DNA of 6,201 nucleotides from Poriferisodalis multihospitum (GTDB lineage: Bacteria > Actinomycetota > Acidimicrobiia > Acidimicrobiales > Poriferisodalaceae). The translations under genes were made by a program, and so were the position numbers. The notes beneath the pieces were generated by a model. The model searched no databases, had not been told where the DNA came from, and worked only from the letters and a program-made list of their open reading frames with translations. The stretch spans positions 1-6,201 of the forward strand of contig JAPYOI010000111.1 of the NCBI GenBank assembly GCA_028278755.1. Reading direction: 5' to 3'. Shown piece by piece: positions 5,430-6,201 of this stretch. Every line of letters starts with the position of its first letter. Position 1 is the stretch's first letter.

Positions 5430-6201
5430 CTAGGCCAGACGCCAAGAACCGGGCTCGGGCACGCGCAGGCCGAGGTGGTCGCGCAGCGTGTTGCCCGAGT
5501 ACTCGGTGCGGAACAGGCCGCGGCGTTGCAGTTCGGGCACGACGAGCTCGACGAAGTCCTCGAATGCCCCCGGCATGTGCGTGCCCGCGATCACGAATCC
5601 GTCGACAGCGCGCTCAGTGAACCACTCTTCGAAGTAGTCGGCCATCTCGACCGGACCGCCCACGGTCGGGTGAGCCAGCCGGCCCCGGCCGGACACCTGC
5701 ACGAAGTCGCGCACAGTGGGGTTGGCCCGTCCGGTGATCTGCAGCACCTGGTTGCGGATGCCCTGGATGCCGGTCATGGCGTCGAGGTCGTCGTCGGACA
5801 GCGGCTCGTCGAGGTCGCGGCTGGCGAAGTCGAAGTTCAGCCCTTCTGACAGCAGCGACAGGTCGTCGACCAGCGTCGGCAGCTCGTCGTAGGCGGCCCG
5901 GCGGTCCTCGGCCTCGGCCATGGTGCGGCCCACCACCGGGAACGTCAGGTTGGTGATCTTCACCTGGTCGGGGTTGCGGCCCAGCGTCTCGATCTGCGAC
6001 TTCACTGCGGCGTAGTGCTCGACTGCACTGTCGAGCCGCACTTGGCTCACGAACAGCAGCTCTCCCCAGCGGGCGGCGAACGTGGTGCCGCGCCCGCTCT
6101 GGCCGGCTTGGATCACCACCGGATGGCCTTGGGGCGTGCGTGGCACTGTGAACGGCCCACGCGACGAGAACCACTGCCCTTGGTGATCGAGCCGGTGCAC
6201 C
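5430..6201 (-). CDS. FMN-dependent monooxygenase, NtaA/SnaA/DszA group (C-terminal part, N-terminus outside window)
   Basis: The open frame runs to the right edge; 257 codons including the stop are visible. Family members are usually about 430-460 residues, so roughly 180-200 N-terminal residues are missing. Near the visible start is the family signature H-x-G-x-x-F...RGP..VPR.PQG.P...QAG.S..G, a conserved internal segment of these flavin monooxygenases. The C-terminus keeps the hallmark VPELQRRGLFR, then EY.G.TLRDHLGL, so the 3' end is intact. Characterised relatives form the oxygenase half of two-component systems that use FMNH2 from a separate flavin reductase to oxidise nitrilotriacetate, EDTA, dibenzothiophene sulfone or similar compounds. 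They fold as bacterial-luciferase-like TIM barrels in the cytoplasm. No reductase gene is in the window. The substrate cannot be read from the sequence. The gene converges on the deacetylase-like gene, and the GTG at 6200 is an internal valine and not a start. Confidence 0.9.
   Translation of the reverse strand, partial: VHRLDHQGQWFSSRGPFTVPRTPQGHPVVIQAGQSGRGTTFAARWGELLFVSQVRLDSAVEHYAAVKSQIETLGRNPDQVKITNLTFPVVGRTMAEAEDRRAAYDELPTLVDDLSLLSEGLNFDFASRDLDEPLSDDDLDAMTGIQGIRNQVLQITGRANPTVRDFVQVSGRGRLAHPTVGGPVEMADYFEEWFTERAVDGFVIAGTHMPGAFEDFVELVVPELQRRGLFRTEYSGNTLRDHLGLRVPEPGSWRLA

Noticed and set aside
5421..5443. Stem-loop in the convergent gap as an intrinsic terminator
   Set aside because: Short and interrupted pairing overlapping the end of a coding region, with no T-run on either strand.
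5475..5849. A 124-codon plus-strand frame inside the monooxygenase gene
   Set aside because: It is antisense to a region with clear NtaA-type C-terminal motifs and shows nothing recognisable itself.

Overview
The window is GC-rich and shows no RNA genes, insertion sequences or CRISPR repeats. GTG starts, high-GC codon choice and promoter boxes placed as for leaderless mRNAs suggest an actinobacterium. An environmental lineage such as Acidimicrobiia is possible, but that is inference from style and not from a marker gene.

Layout: (i) 1-126 is the left edge, with no proven gene and one possible gene start running off the window on the minus strand. (ii) 127-3234 holds three minus-strand genes in tandem, in transcription order 3234-2134, 2067-1078 and 1068-127. 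They encode related six-helix membrane proteins with proline-rich cytoplasmic N-termini. They share a basic loop ending in a WGRV[ML]L motif and a Y-x-D-L motif at the end of the last helix. Each begins with GTG, and each GTG is preceded at exactly 6 nt by a TAGC[AT]T box on the coding strand. That is the geometry of a leaderless -10 promoter. (iii) 3235-3356 is a 122-bp divergent intergenic region. (iv) 3357-5360 on the plus strand encodes a 667-residue protein made of two tandem polysaccharide-deacetylase-like (NodB/PuuE-type) domains. The first keeps candidate active-site residues and the second has lost them. It has a clear Shine-Dalgarno sequence, unlike the three membrane genes. (v) 5361-5429 is a short convergent gap. 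(vi) 5430-6201 on the minus strand is the C-terminal part of an FMN-dependent monooxygenase of the NtaA/SnaA/DszA group, whose N-terminus lies beyond the right edge.

How the genes work together: the membrane genes look like a locally duplicated family of unknown function, possibly transcribed both separately and as a series. The deacetylase-like protein and the flavin monooxygenase both belong to families used in catabolism of small nitrogen- or sulfur-containing compounds, so a shared degradative role is plausible. They are convergent and not co-transcribed, so the link rests on proximity alone. The most notable points are the three identically spaced leaderless promoter boxes and the deacetylase with a degenerate second half.
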